Assembly (NCBI GenBank): GCA_002732015.1 | Contig: PCCU01000038.1 | Location: 1-7,119, forward strand | DNA from: Candidatus Pelagibacterales bacterium | GTDB taxonomy: Bacteria > Pseudomonadota > Alphaproteobacteria > TMED109 | Direction of reading: 5' to 3' | Length of the DNA stretch: 7,119 nt | Shown: in pieces, positions 1-5,231 of the stretch | Numbering within the stretch: the stretch's first letter is position 1 | How the letters are laid out: the number at the start of each line of letters is the position of its first letter | The notes under the pieces: model-generated | Told to the model about the DNA's origin: nothing | The model's database searches: none | Seen by the model: only the letters and a program-made list of their open reading frames with translations | Translations under genes and position numbers: made by a program

Positions 1-171
1 ATTTTTGTTACTCCATACTGGGGAAAACTTCCATATCATTTTTCTAGGCACATAATTGCAGTCTAAAATAAGTATATTGTTTCCTGGTGATACATTATAA
101 TTTAGCTCTATATCAATATTATATATATCTTTAATTTTTTTTTTATTATAAATAGCATATCTACCACACAT
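1..171 (-). CDS. SRAP-domain protein (YedK/HMCES family), N-terminal part
   Basis: The reading frame opens with ATG at 171 and stays open to base 1, giving the first 57 residues; the rest lies beyond the window. It begins MCGRY, leaving Cys2 at the N terminus once Met is removed, and continues with YNVSPG near residues 25-30 and WKFSPVW near 47-53. These match the SRAP pattern MCGRF...YNIAPTQ...WGLIPxW. In the SRAP family, Cys2 forms a covalent thiazolidine link with abasic sites in single-stranded DNA, protecting them during replication; the Asn of the YN-P motif helps shape that site. The catalytic Glu and His expected further on cannot be seen. The start lies 9 bases after the stop of the small membrane protein gene, so it is probably the last gene of a three-gene run. 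No clear Shine-Dalgarno sequence precedes it. This gene is too short here to appear in a simple ORF listing but the motif match is strong. Confidence 0.88.
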   Translation of the reverse strand, partial: MCGRYAIYNKKKIKDIYNIDIELNYNVSPGNNILILDCNYVPRKMIWKFSPVWSNKN

Positions 172-180
172 AAATAACTA

Positions 181-399
181 TTAGATTTTTCTATATATCA
201 TAATAAGAACTAATAAAATAAGTAAAAGAAGAATTTCAGTAAATGCTACGAATATAAAATAAAAAATTATTACAGCTAAAATACAAAAAATAATAACTTC
301 TAAGATATTTATAAAAGACTCAGAAAAGTTTTCGCTTAAATAATTAAAAAAATTTCTTTTTATTTTATCAAAAATTTTATACACCTTTTTACTTAACAT
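181..399 (-). CDS. Small two-helix membrane protein, function unknown
   Basis: This 72-residue protein has a basic, amphipathic first third (MLSKKVYKIFDKIKRNFF) and then two strongly hydrophobic stretches, about residues 31-53 and 55-69, ending in a short basic tail (YRKI). It is probably an inner-membrane protein with one hairpin or one long helix. I chose ATG at 399 rather than the in-frame ATG at 429: 399 lies one base after the TAA stop of the upstream hydrolase, and AAGG sits about six bases before it, inside the end of the hydrolase gene. The longer form would overlap the hydrolase by 29 bases with no ribosome-binding site. The arrangement suggests translation coupled to the hydrolase. 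I do not recognise a family; low-complexity Ile/Leu/Phe content makes similarity hard to judge by eye. It could be a small accessory membrane protein or an unconserved peptide. Confidence 0.6.
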   Translation of the reverse strand: MLSKKVYKIFDKIKRNFFNYLSENFSESFINILEVIIFCILAVIIFYFIFVAFTEILLLLILLVLIMIYRKI

Positions 400-400
400 T

Positions 401-1270
401 TTATACCTTGCAAAAATTAAGAATAGCATTCAGAGTCTCAACAGGTCTTTCCTCAGGCAAAAAATGGCCACAATTAAGACTATATCCTTTTACATTATTT
501 GCCCATTTTTTCCATATTTTAATAGGATCATAAAGCTTGTCTAAGGTTCCCTTTTTACCCCATAATACTAATACTGGGCAATTTATTTTTCTATTTCTGT
601 CCTTATTATGATGCAATATATCGACAGTAGCTGCAGCTCTATAATCTTCGCAGGTAGCATGAATAGTTGCTTTTTTAGAAAAACATCTCAGATATTCTTT
701 CATAGCTTTAGTTTCTATAAAATTATTTGTATTTCCCCACATTTTAAGTTTAGATTTTAAAAAAAACTTCGGATTTGCTTCTATTAGTTTTTCTGGTAAT
801 GGGTAATTTTGTATTAAAAAAAACCAATGATAATATTTTCTTGCTAATTCTTGATTTGCTAATTCAAAAACATTATTTGTTGGGATAATATCTAAAAATA
901 CTACTTTCATAATATTTGAATAGTTCAATGACATTCTATGTGCTACTCTAGCACCTCTATCATGACCAATTAAATAATACTTATTAAAACCTAGTTTTTT
1001 CATTAATTTGTGTTGATCTGAAGCCATAGTAGCTTTTGAATAAGTAAAATGTTTTTTATCAGAGACCGGTTTATCACTGTCACCATATCCTCTTAAATCA
1101 GAACATATTACAGTGAAGTTTTTTGATAGAATATCGGCTATTTTTCGCCACATAATGTGAGTTTGAGGATATCCATGTAATAAGAGCATCGCAGGCCCCT
1201 TCCCTCCTATTCTGTAATTAATTTTAATCCCATTTACAACCGATTTTTCTAATTTAAAATTTTTAAACAT
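401..1270 (-). CDS. Alpha/beta hydrolase, fluoroacetate dehalogenase-like
   Basis: The 289-residue protein is the usual length for haloacetate/fluoroacetate dehalogenases (EC 3.8.1.3), which replace the halogen of a 2-haloacetate with hydroxyl through an aspartyl-ester intermediate in the cytoplasm. Visible elements in order: HGYP oxyanion region (32-35), DLRGYGDSDKP (58-68), nucleophile elbow GHDRGAR with Asp104, Arg105 and Arg108 (102-108), Asp127 in LDIIPT, His148-Trp149, Trp178, Tyr210 in CEDYR, and His269 in CGHFLPEE. From memory, the characterised Burkholderia FA1 enzyme has D104, R105, R108, D128, H149, W150, Y212 and H271, so the nucleophile, carboxylate-binding arginines, halide-binding His/Trp/Tyr set and catalytic His all seem present at nearly the same spacing. 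An epoxide-hydrolase role is the main alternative, but the paired arginines and the HW pair argue against it. ATG at 1270 has no Shine-Dalgarno sequence; TTTAAT lies five bases upstream. Its stop is immediately followed by the small membrane protein gene. Confidence 0.87.
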   Translation of the reverse strand: MFKNFKLEKSVVNGIKINYRIGGKGPAMLLLHGYPQTHIMWRKIADILSKNFTVICSDLRGYGDSDKPVSDKKHFTYSKATMASDQHKLMKKLGFNKYYLIGHDRGARVAHRMSLNYSNIMKVVFLDIIPTNNVFELANQELARKYYHWFFLIQNYPLPEKLIEANPKFFLKSKLKMWGNTNNFIETKAMKEYLRCFSKKATIHATCEDYRAAATVDILHHNKDRNRKINCPVLVLWGKKGTLDKLYDPIKIWKKWANNVKGYSLNCGHFLPEERPVETLNAILNFCKV

Positions 1271-1393
1271 AATAAATTAAAATATAGAATATATTTTTTT
1301 TTATTTTATCAGAAAAATAGATAAAAATTGAAATTAAATATTAAAAACTTAAAATGTTCCTATCAAGCTTAGAAAAGAACTCTGAATTATTAA

Positions 1394-1750
1394 TCATAAT
1401 TGATTAAATACTTCTATTTTTTCAAGACTATTTTTAATTCTACCAATTTTTTGTTTTTTAATTTTTCTCAAATACCTTCTAACTCTTTTGCTAAACAAGG
1501 CTACTGCTATATCTAATGCTCTGTTAGCGTTTTTAGCTCTTCCTATTGTTTCAAAATGTATTTTATTTACTAAATTTACTTTTAGTTTAACCTTATAGCT
1601 ATAATTATCTTTTTCTAAGGTAGTTTTGTAACTTATTACTCTTGTTGAGTATTTTGAAAAGACTTCATAAATTTTATTTTTACTATATTTTCTAAATGCA
1701 ACACCTAAATCTAAGTTTTTTCCTACTGTTTGCTCTGTTAATATTATCAT
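1394..1750 (-). CDS. hpf: Ribosome hibernation-promoting factor, short form
   Basis: The 118-residue protein fits the HPF/YfiA (sigma-54 modulation, S30AE) fold. It starts with a beta strand and VGKNLDLGVAFRKYSKNKI (residues 9-27), matching the family's 'GKNIDVGEALKxYVEEKL' helix, then a long strand (KVKLKVNL, 53-60), HFETIGRAKNANRALDIAV (65-83) corresponding to 'HAEAEADDMYAAIDLAV', and the basic helix SKRVRRYLRKIKKQK (87-101). Proteins of this family bind the 30S decoding centre, around the mRNA and tRNA sites, and silence ribosomes in stationary or starved cells. The C-terminal dimerisation domain of long HPF (total about 180-200 residues) is absent; only a 17-residue tail follows the basic helix. 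AAGGA lies about nine bases before the ATG. It follows the CBS gene after 30 bases and is likely co-transcribed with it. Confidence 0.85.
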   Translation of the reverse strand: MIILTEQTVGKNLDLGVAFRKYSKNKIYEVFSKYSTRVISYKTTLEKDNYSYKVKLKVNLVNKIHFETIGRAKNANRALDIAVALFSKRVRRYLRKIKKQKIGRIKNSLEKIEVFNQL

Positions 1751-1780
1751 TATATATATTCCTTATTTAAAAATTACTTA

Positions 1781-2224
1781 CTAACTACTAATATATTCTT
1801 TTAAATATTTTGTTTCTTCCTCATAGTTAAATATAATTCTATTTACTACATCACCTATGGATACTATACCCAGCAGTTTATCATTATCTATAATAGGCAA
1901 ATGTCTAATTTTATTTTCTGTCATTTTCTTCATCAAATCATTGGAGGTAGCAGATAGATCACATGAAATTATATTAGATGTCATTATATTTTTTACTATT
2001 AATACTTCTTTATTAATTATTTCTTTAAAATATTTGACTAAATCTCTTTCAGAAACTATTCCTACTGGTTTACTTGAAGAATTGTCTGTTACTATTAGAC
2101 AACCAATATTATGTTTTTTAAGTAATAGTGCAAGGTTAGAGATTTGCTCATTTTGGTCTATAGTTAAGCATGATCTCTTTGATAGAGTATTAACTAAACT
2201 TACCATTCCTTTTAATTGTAGCAT
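1781..2224 (-). CDS. CBS-domain-pair protein
   Basis: The 147-residue protein consists of two CBS domains and little else. CBS1 spans roughly residues 17-70 with GIVSERDLV at 55-63; CBS2 spans about 80-133, opening with IMTSNIISC and closing with GIVSIGDVV at 119-127. The tail EEETKYLKEYIS matches the end of small alphaproteobacterial CBS proteins ('EAEALREYI'). Paired CBS domains (Bateman modules) bind adenine nucleotides such as AMP or ATP and usually report energy state; the partner of stand-alone versions is generally unknown. Start choice is uncertain: ATG at 2224 has no Shine-Dalgarno, ATG at 2206 aligns best with family N termini but has AGGA directly against it with no spacer, and a TTG at 2233 is also in frame. 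The hibernation factor gene follows 30 bases downstream, hinting at shared expression. Confidence 0.86.
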   Translation of the reverse strand: MLQLKGMVSLVNTLSKRSCLTIDQNEQISNLALLLKKHNIGCLIVTDNSSSKPVGIVSERDLVKYFKEIINKEVLIVKNIMTSNIISCDLSATSNDLMKKMTENKIRHLPIIDNDKLLGIVSIGDVVNRIIFNYEEETKYLKEYISS

Positions 2225-2231
2225 ATGAAAC

Positions 2232-2259
2232 AAAAGAAAAAAAGTTTTAAAAACTTTTT
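2232..2259 (-). terminator. Possible intrinsic terminator after the second exported paralogue
   Basis: An inverted repeat pairs 2239-2247 with 2251-2259 (nine pairs, three-base loop, only one G-C pair). Read on the minus strand it is followed by a T-rich stretch (TT-C-TTTT). It sits just past the stop of the gene ending at 2262 and before the CBS gene. The stem is almost entirely A-T and therefore weak; such repeats also arise by chance in this base composition. Confidence 0.33.
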
Positions 2260-2261
2260 AT

Positions 2262-2726
2262 TCAGTTAATATTACATTTTTGCTCCATTAGAAAGCTTGT
2301 TTTGTCAAACCATGATACAGCATATTTACATTCTTTGTTTAAGAGCTTTTTATACTTTTTAGTAGTTTTAATATATTTTTGAGCACCTATTCCAGTAGAC
2401 AACTCAGATGATTTTCTATAAATTTTGGTCCAAAATTTTTCTCCTTCATAATCAAGAAATTCACACAAGAAACTTAATTCTATATTTTCTAAAAATGAAT
2501 TAATACTACCTAAGCAAAAACCTTTTCCAAAATTAGCATCGGAGTCTGTCCACTTAAATTCTGTTTCAGCAAGAACTAATTTTTCATTTTCAATAGTTAG
2601 CTCTCTAATTGTATTTTCACCTAATACCTTTAAATTATATTCTTCAGCACACACATTAAAAGAAATAAAAAATAAATAAGCAAATAAGATATTTTTATAT
2701 AATTTATTTATATTAGATAAAATCAC
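2262..2726 (-). CDS. Small exported four-cysteine protein, second of a tandem pair
   Basis: With a GTG start at 2726 this is a 154-residue precursor. The N terminus has lysines, then a hydrophobic core (ILFAYLFFISFNV) and a signal-peptidase I site VCA|EE after residue 27; the Cys there does not sit in a convincing lipobox. The mature part is about 127 residues. It aligns without gaps to the upstream neighbour over about 97 residues (roughly 37% identical by my hand count), and Cys71, 88, 133 and 151 all match cysteines there, suggesting two disulfides in the periplasm. I preferred GTG 2726 over ATG 2792: the latter overlaps the neighbour by 59 bases and puts 22 extra residues before the signal peptide, whereas GTG has AAGG five bases upstream, overlapping the neighbour's TAA stop. 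Shared motifs are TD...G...CLG, EKF, GIG and KYKK...KECKYA. I do not recognise the family; function unknown. Confidence 0.72.
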   Translation of the reverse strand: MILSNINKLYKNILFAYLFFISFNVCAEEYNLKVLGENTIRELTIENEKLVLAETEFKWTDSDANFGKGFCLGSINSFLENIELSFLCEFLDYEGEKFWTKIYRKSSELSTGIGAQKYIKTTKKYKKLLNKECKYAVSWFDKTSFLMEQKCNIN

Positions 2727-2733
2727 ATTCGCC

Positions 2734-3171
2734 TTAAATCTTACACATCTGCCTAAAGAAAAAAATATCTTCACGAAAATACCTGATAGCATACTTACAT
2801 TCTTTATCTATCATCTTTTTATACTTTCCTGTACCACCTAAGTAAATTACAGATCCAATGCCAGCATCATTTTCATCAGTTTTTCTAAAAACTTTAAGGT
2901 AAAATTTTTCTTTTTTTTGATTTATTCCTTCACATTTTAAATTAAATTCAACCTCACTATTAGTCTTTTCTAATGTACCAAGGCAAGTTTGTATTCCATA
3001 ATCACCTTGATTATCAGTGAATGTTGACTCATTTTTTAAAATTGTACGAGTTGTATTTTCTGAAATATTTATTGTTTCACTGAATGTACGTTTTCCATTT
3101 GATGTAACTATAAGCTCTTCTGATATTAAAATAGGTACATAAAAGTAAATAAATAGGTATATTACTCTCAT
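2734..3171 (-). CDS. Small exported four-cysteine protein, first of a tandem pair
   Basis: The 145-residue precursor starts with a short signal peptide (hydrophobic residues 3-16, likely cleavage ILIS|EE after 17), leaving a mature protein of about 128 residues, almost the same as its paralogue. Cysteines at 63, 80, 125 and 143 are matched in the paralogue. The segment GIGSVIYLGGTGKYKKMIDKECKYA (104-128) contains GGTGKYKKM, reminiscent of the 'GTGKYxGIxG' turn seen in small beta-barrel proteins of the allene-oxide-cyclase/dirigent type. That fold is only my inference. Predicted beta-strand-rich, periplasmic or secreted. ATG at 3171 has no Shine-Dalgarno, but a perfect TATAAT lies six bases upstream (3178-3183), so the message may be leaderless. 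It is divergent from the nucleotide pyrophosphohydrolase gene and 7 bases upstream of its paralogue, in an evident two-gene operon. Confidence 0.74.
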   Translation of the reverse strand: MRVIYLFIYFYVPILISEELIVTSNGKRTFSETINISENTTRTILKNESTFTDNQGDYGIQTCLGTLEKTNSEVEFNLKCEGINQKKEKFYLKVFRKTDENDAGIGSVIYLGGTGKYKKMIDKECKYAIRYFREDIFFFRQMCKI

Positions 3172-3177
3172 ATCATT

Positions 3178-3183
3178 ATTATA
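3178..3183 (-). promoter_or_regulatory. -10 hexamer TATAAT before the exported pair
   Basis: A perfect TATAAT on the minus strand lies six bases before the ATG at 3171, where no Shine-Dalgarno exists. Transcription would start at or next to the A of ATG. No good -35 box is visible 16-18 bases upstream, only A/T-rich sequence. In DNA this AT-rich such hexamers occur by chance, so this is suggestive only. Confidence 0.4.
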
Positions 3184-3255
3184 ACATTTTTATATAAATT
3201 TAAAATTAATTTAATAACTTATAGTATTGATTATTAAGTATTAGGAAGGAATAAA

Positions 3256-3627
3256 ATGACAAACTTTTTAAAAGTAAAGCAATTCATGGAAACTTTTGGC
3301 CAAGAAGTTTTAAATAAACCAAAATTTCCTAATAATAAAACAATAAAATTAAGAATAGATTTAATTAAAGAAGAGCTTAACGAACTAGAAGAGGCAATTA
3401 ATAATAATAATTTAGTAGAAGTAGCTGATGCTTTAACAGATATATTATATGTTACATATGGAGCAGGTCATGCTTTTGGAATTGACCTAGATGCATGTTT
3501 TGAGGAAGTTCAAAATTCAAATATGAGCAAACTAGATAAAAATGGCAATCCTATATATAACGAAGATGGGAAAGTATTAAAAGGCCCAAATTATTATGAG
3601 CCAGATCTAAAGAAATTCATAGAATAA
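3256..3627 (+). CDS. MazG-like/DR2231-type NTP pyrophosphohydrolase
   Basis: The 123-residue all-alpha protein carries the metal-binding signature of the MazG/dimeric-dUTPase superfamily: EELNE at residues 39-43 (EExxE) and EVADALTD at 55-62 (ExxD, Glu55 and Asp58). After this comes AFGIDLDACFEEVQNSNMSKLDKNG and then GKVLKGPNYYEPDL (105-118), the C-terminal loop seen in DR2231-like and related phosphoribosyl-ATP-diphosphatase-like proteins. Such enzymes hydrolyse nucleoside triphosphates to the monophosphate and pyrophosphate using Mg2+ or Mn2+, clearing non-canonical or excess nucleotides (for DR2231, dUTP). The exact substrate cannot be read from sequence. It has the best ribosome-binding site in the window, AGGAAGGA about five bases before the ATG. 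It is a single-gene unit, divergent from the exported pair and convergent with the VOC gene. Confidence 0.83.
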   Translation: MTNFLKVKQFMETFGQEVLNKPKFPNNKTIKLRIDLIKEELNELEEAINNNNLVEVADALTDILYVTYGAGHAFGIDLDACFEEVQNSNMSKLDKNGNPIYNEDGKVLKGPNYYEPDLKKFIE

Positions 3628-3644
3628 ATATTTATTTTTTTTTT
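3623..3644 (+). terminator. Weak A-T hairpin plus T-run after the NTP pyrophosphohydrolase gene
   Basis: A perfect A-T palindrome (3623-3636) overlaps the stop codon and runs directly into about ten Ts ending at 3644, in the 26-base gap between convergent genes. The shape fits an intrinsic terminator for the plus-strand gene, but a stem without G-C pairs would be very unstable. Confidence 0.27.
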
Positions 3645-3653
3645 AATGTCTTT

Positions 3654-4115
3654 TCAATAATCATTAGAAGGATTGAACTTAATATTTTTTTTTAAAACTC
3701 CTTTATCAGGAACATAGTTTACTTCTAACCTTATTTTATCAGGGTCTTCAAATAAAATATAAAAATAACCAGGAGCCCATGACCCTTGCACTGGCCCTCT
3801 TATAATATTTCCATTCATATTTTTGAGCTTTTCTTCTACTAAAAATATATCTGATTTTTTTCTAGCCCTAAAACAAAAATGATGAAGCCCTACATTATTC
3901 TGTGAAAAATTAGATAAAAAATCTCTTTTATTAATTTCCTGTATTAAAATTCCTGTTCTACTTCCTATAAAGTAAATACTTTTATTACTTTCATGCACAA
4001 TATTTAGTCCTAGGAAAGGCATTAGGGGCTTATAGAATTTCTTCGATACATTTAAAGATCTTACTGACAATGCAATATGAGCAATACCATTAATAGAAAT
4101 ATTATTTTTATGCAT
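3654..4115 (-). CDS. VOC-superfamily protein (glyoxalase/ring-cleaving dioxygenase fold)
   Basis: The 153-residue protein shows two beta-alpha-beta-beta-beta modules. Module 1 opens GIAHIALSV with His13 and a 'KKFYKPLMPFLGL' helix-turn (25-37), closing with Glu60 in ILIQE; module 2 opens GLHHFCF with His79 and closes FEDPDKIRLEVNYVP (122-136) with Glu131. His13, Glu60, His79 and Glu131 sit where the four metal ligands of glyoxalase I-type enzymes lie. The ending resembles small VOC proteins of the YqjT-like group ('GYYxxFFEDPDGIRLELxxVP'). The family covers lactoylglutathione lyases, dioxygenases, epimerases and resistance proteins, so the substrate is open. The length and single pair of modules fit a homodimer. 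ATG at 4115 lacks a Shine-Dalgarno sequence. It is divergent, over 42 bases, from the PQQ-type dehydrogenase, so the two may share regulation. Confidence 0.83.
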   Translation of the reverse strand: MHKNNISINGIAHIALSVRSLNVSKKFYKPLMPFLGLNIVHESNKSIYFIGSRTGILIQEINKRDFLSNFSQNNVGLHHFCFRARKKSDIFLVEEKLKNMNGNIIRGPVQGSWAPGYFYILFEDPDKIRLEVNYVPDKGVLKKNIKFNPSNDY

Positions 4116-4145
4116 TATAAAAATTTACAATAAAATTACATCTAT

Positions 4146-4151
4146 TAAAAT
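4146..4151 (+). promoter_or_regulatory. -10-like TAAAAT before the sugar dehydrogenase
   Basis: TAAAAT lies exactly six bases before the ATG at 4158 in the 42-base divergent gap, where there is no Shine-Dalgarno sequence. If used, the transcript would be leaderless. No -35 box is evident. Chance occurrence is quite possible in this base composition. Confidence 0.3.
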
Positions 4152-4157
4152 ATTTAT

Positions 4158-5231
4158 ATGTTTTATTTTATATTTATTTTATTTTTAAAATTATTTACTA
4201 TTTTTGAATTAAAAGCAGAAATAACAATTAAAAGATTAATTGAATTAGATAATCCTTGGAGTATAGCTTTTATTGATAAAAATAATTTACTATTAACTGA
4301 AAAAAAAGGAAAGATAAAGCTATTTAATATAGATAAGAATGAAATTAAAAATCTTCTTCATAATCTTAATATCTATAATAAAGGGCAAGGAGGCCTTTTA
4401 GATATAATTTATAAGGACCAAAATATTTGGGTTTCTTATGCTGAGAATCTTAAAAAATCACTTTCTAGAACATCTGTAGCTTTTTCTAAGCTAAATAATC
4501 ATAAATTAGTTTTTAAAAATATTTTTGAGTCTTATCCTCCAATTAATTCTGGACAACATTTTGGTGCAAGGCTAGCATTTAACGGTAATTACCTATTTGC
4601 TTCTTTAGGTGATCGTGGACAAGGCATGATTTCACAAGATGCAACAAAGCACCCGGGTAGTATAATAAGAATATTATTAGATGGGAGAATACCTGCTGAT
4701 AACCCTGGTTTAATAAATAAAAACAATTGGTTGCCTGAAATATATCAGATTGGAGTGAGAAATCCTCAAGGTCTTGAAGTTTCTCCTTTTAATAATGAAG
4801 TTTATATTACTAATCATGGAGCAATGGGAGGAGATTTTTTTGGAAAAGTTTATCACAATGGTAATTATGGTTGGAAAATTCTAGGGTGGGGAGGAAAAAA
4901 TTATATTGGAACAAAAATAGGACCTAAATGGAAAAAAGGCTTTGATAAGCCAATCTATTATTGGACGCCTTCTATAGGAATTAGTTCATTTGTAATATAT
5001 AAAGGTAATGAGTTTCCAGAATTAAATGGATTAGCTATTATTGGCTCACTTAAATATAAAAATTTATATTTATTGAACTTTGCAAATATGTCAAGAACCC
5101 CTCAATTAAAAATTTTTATTAAAGAAAAATTAGGTCGTATAAGAGATATAGAGGTGCATCCAAATAATGGTAAAATTTATATAGTAAGTGAAAAGTATTT
5201 ATGGGTTATCGAAAAAAAAATTAGGAATTAA
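4158..5231 (+). CDS. Exported PQQ-dependent aldose sugar dehydrogenase (YliI/Asd-like)
   Basis: The 357-residue precursor has a signal peptide (hydrophobic residues 1-17, cleavage LKA|E after 20) and a six-bladed beta-propeller-type body, close to the 371 residues of E. coli Asd (YliI). Landmarks: NPWSIAF (32-38), TEKKGKIKL, GQGGLLDI (76-83), VSYAE (92-96), GQHFGARLAF (132-141), SLGDRGQG, PADNPG, GVRNPQGLEVSP (199-210), GDFFGKVYHNGNYGW, KPIYYWTPSIG and RIRDIEVHPNNG. His134 corresponds to the catalytic base and Arg201 to the PQQ-contacting arginine of soluble glucose dehydrogenase. Family members oxidise aldose sugars in the periplasm with PQQ and Ca2+, passing electrons to the respiratory chain. 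Where relatives have GGDE this protein has GGDF (224-227), a possible change in metal or cofactor binding. No PQQ synthesis gene is in the window. The last 11 bases overlap, tail to tail, the SDR gene; a run of nine A lies just before the stop. Confidence 0.88.
   Translation: MFYFIFILFLKLFTIFELKAEITIKRLIELDNPWSIAFIDKNNLLLTEKKGKIKLFNIDKNEIKNLLHNLNIYNKGQGGLLDIIYKDQNIWVSYAENLKKSLSRTSVAFSKLNNHKLVFKNIFESYPPINSGQHFGARLAFNGNYLFASLGDRGQGMISQDATKHPGSIIRILLDGRIPADNPGLINKNNWLPEIYQIGVRNPQGLEVSPFNNEVYITNHGAMGGDFFGKVYHNGNYGWKILGWGGKNYIGTKIGPKWKKGFDKPIYYWTPSIGISSFVIYKGNEFPELNGLAIIGSLKYKNLYLLNFANMSRTPQLKIFIKEKLGRIRDIEVHPNNGKIYIVSEKYLWVIEKKIRN

Noticed and set aside
1356..1380. Possible hairpin after the hibernation factor gene (GTTC...GAAC around AAGCTT)
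   Set aside because: Only four outer and three inner pairs with a four-base bulge, and no continuous T-run on the minus strand; too weak to call a terminator. The rest of the 123-base gap (1271-1393) shows nothing else.
1857..2228. Plus-strand open frame opposite the CBS gene
   Set aside because: It is the antisense shadow of the CBS-pair coding region, shows no domain pattern and has no ribosome-binding site.
3172..3255. Riboswitch or small RNA in the divergent gap before the NTP pyrophosphohydrolase gene
   Set aside because: The 84 bases are nearly all A/T with no paired stems or known aptamer motif; only simple promoter-like hexamers are visible.
5212..5220. Run of nine A near the end of the sugar dehydrogenase gene (a similar run is at 6962-6970 in azlC)
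   Set aside because: Considered as a phase-variation tract, but slippage would change only the last few residues, and such runs are expected in DNA this AT-rich.
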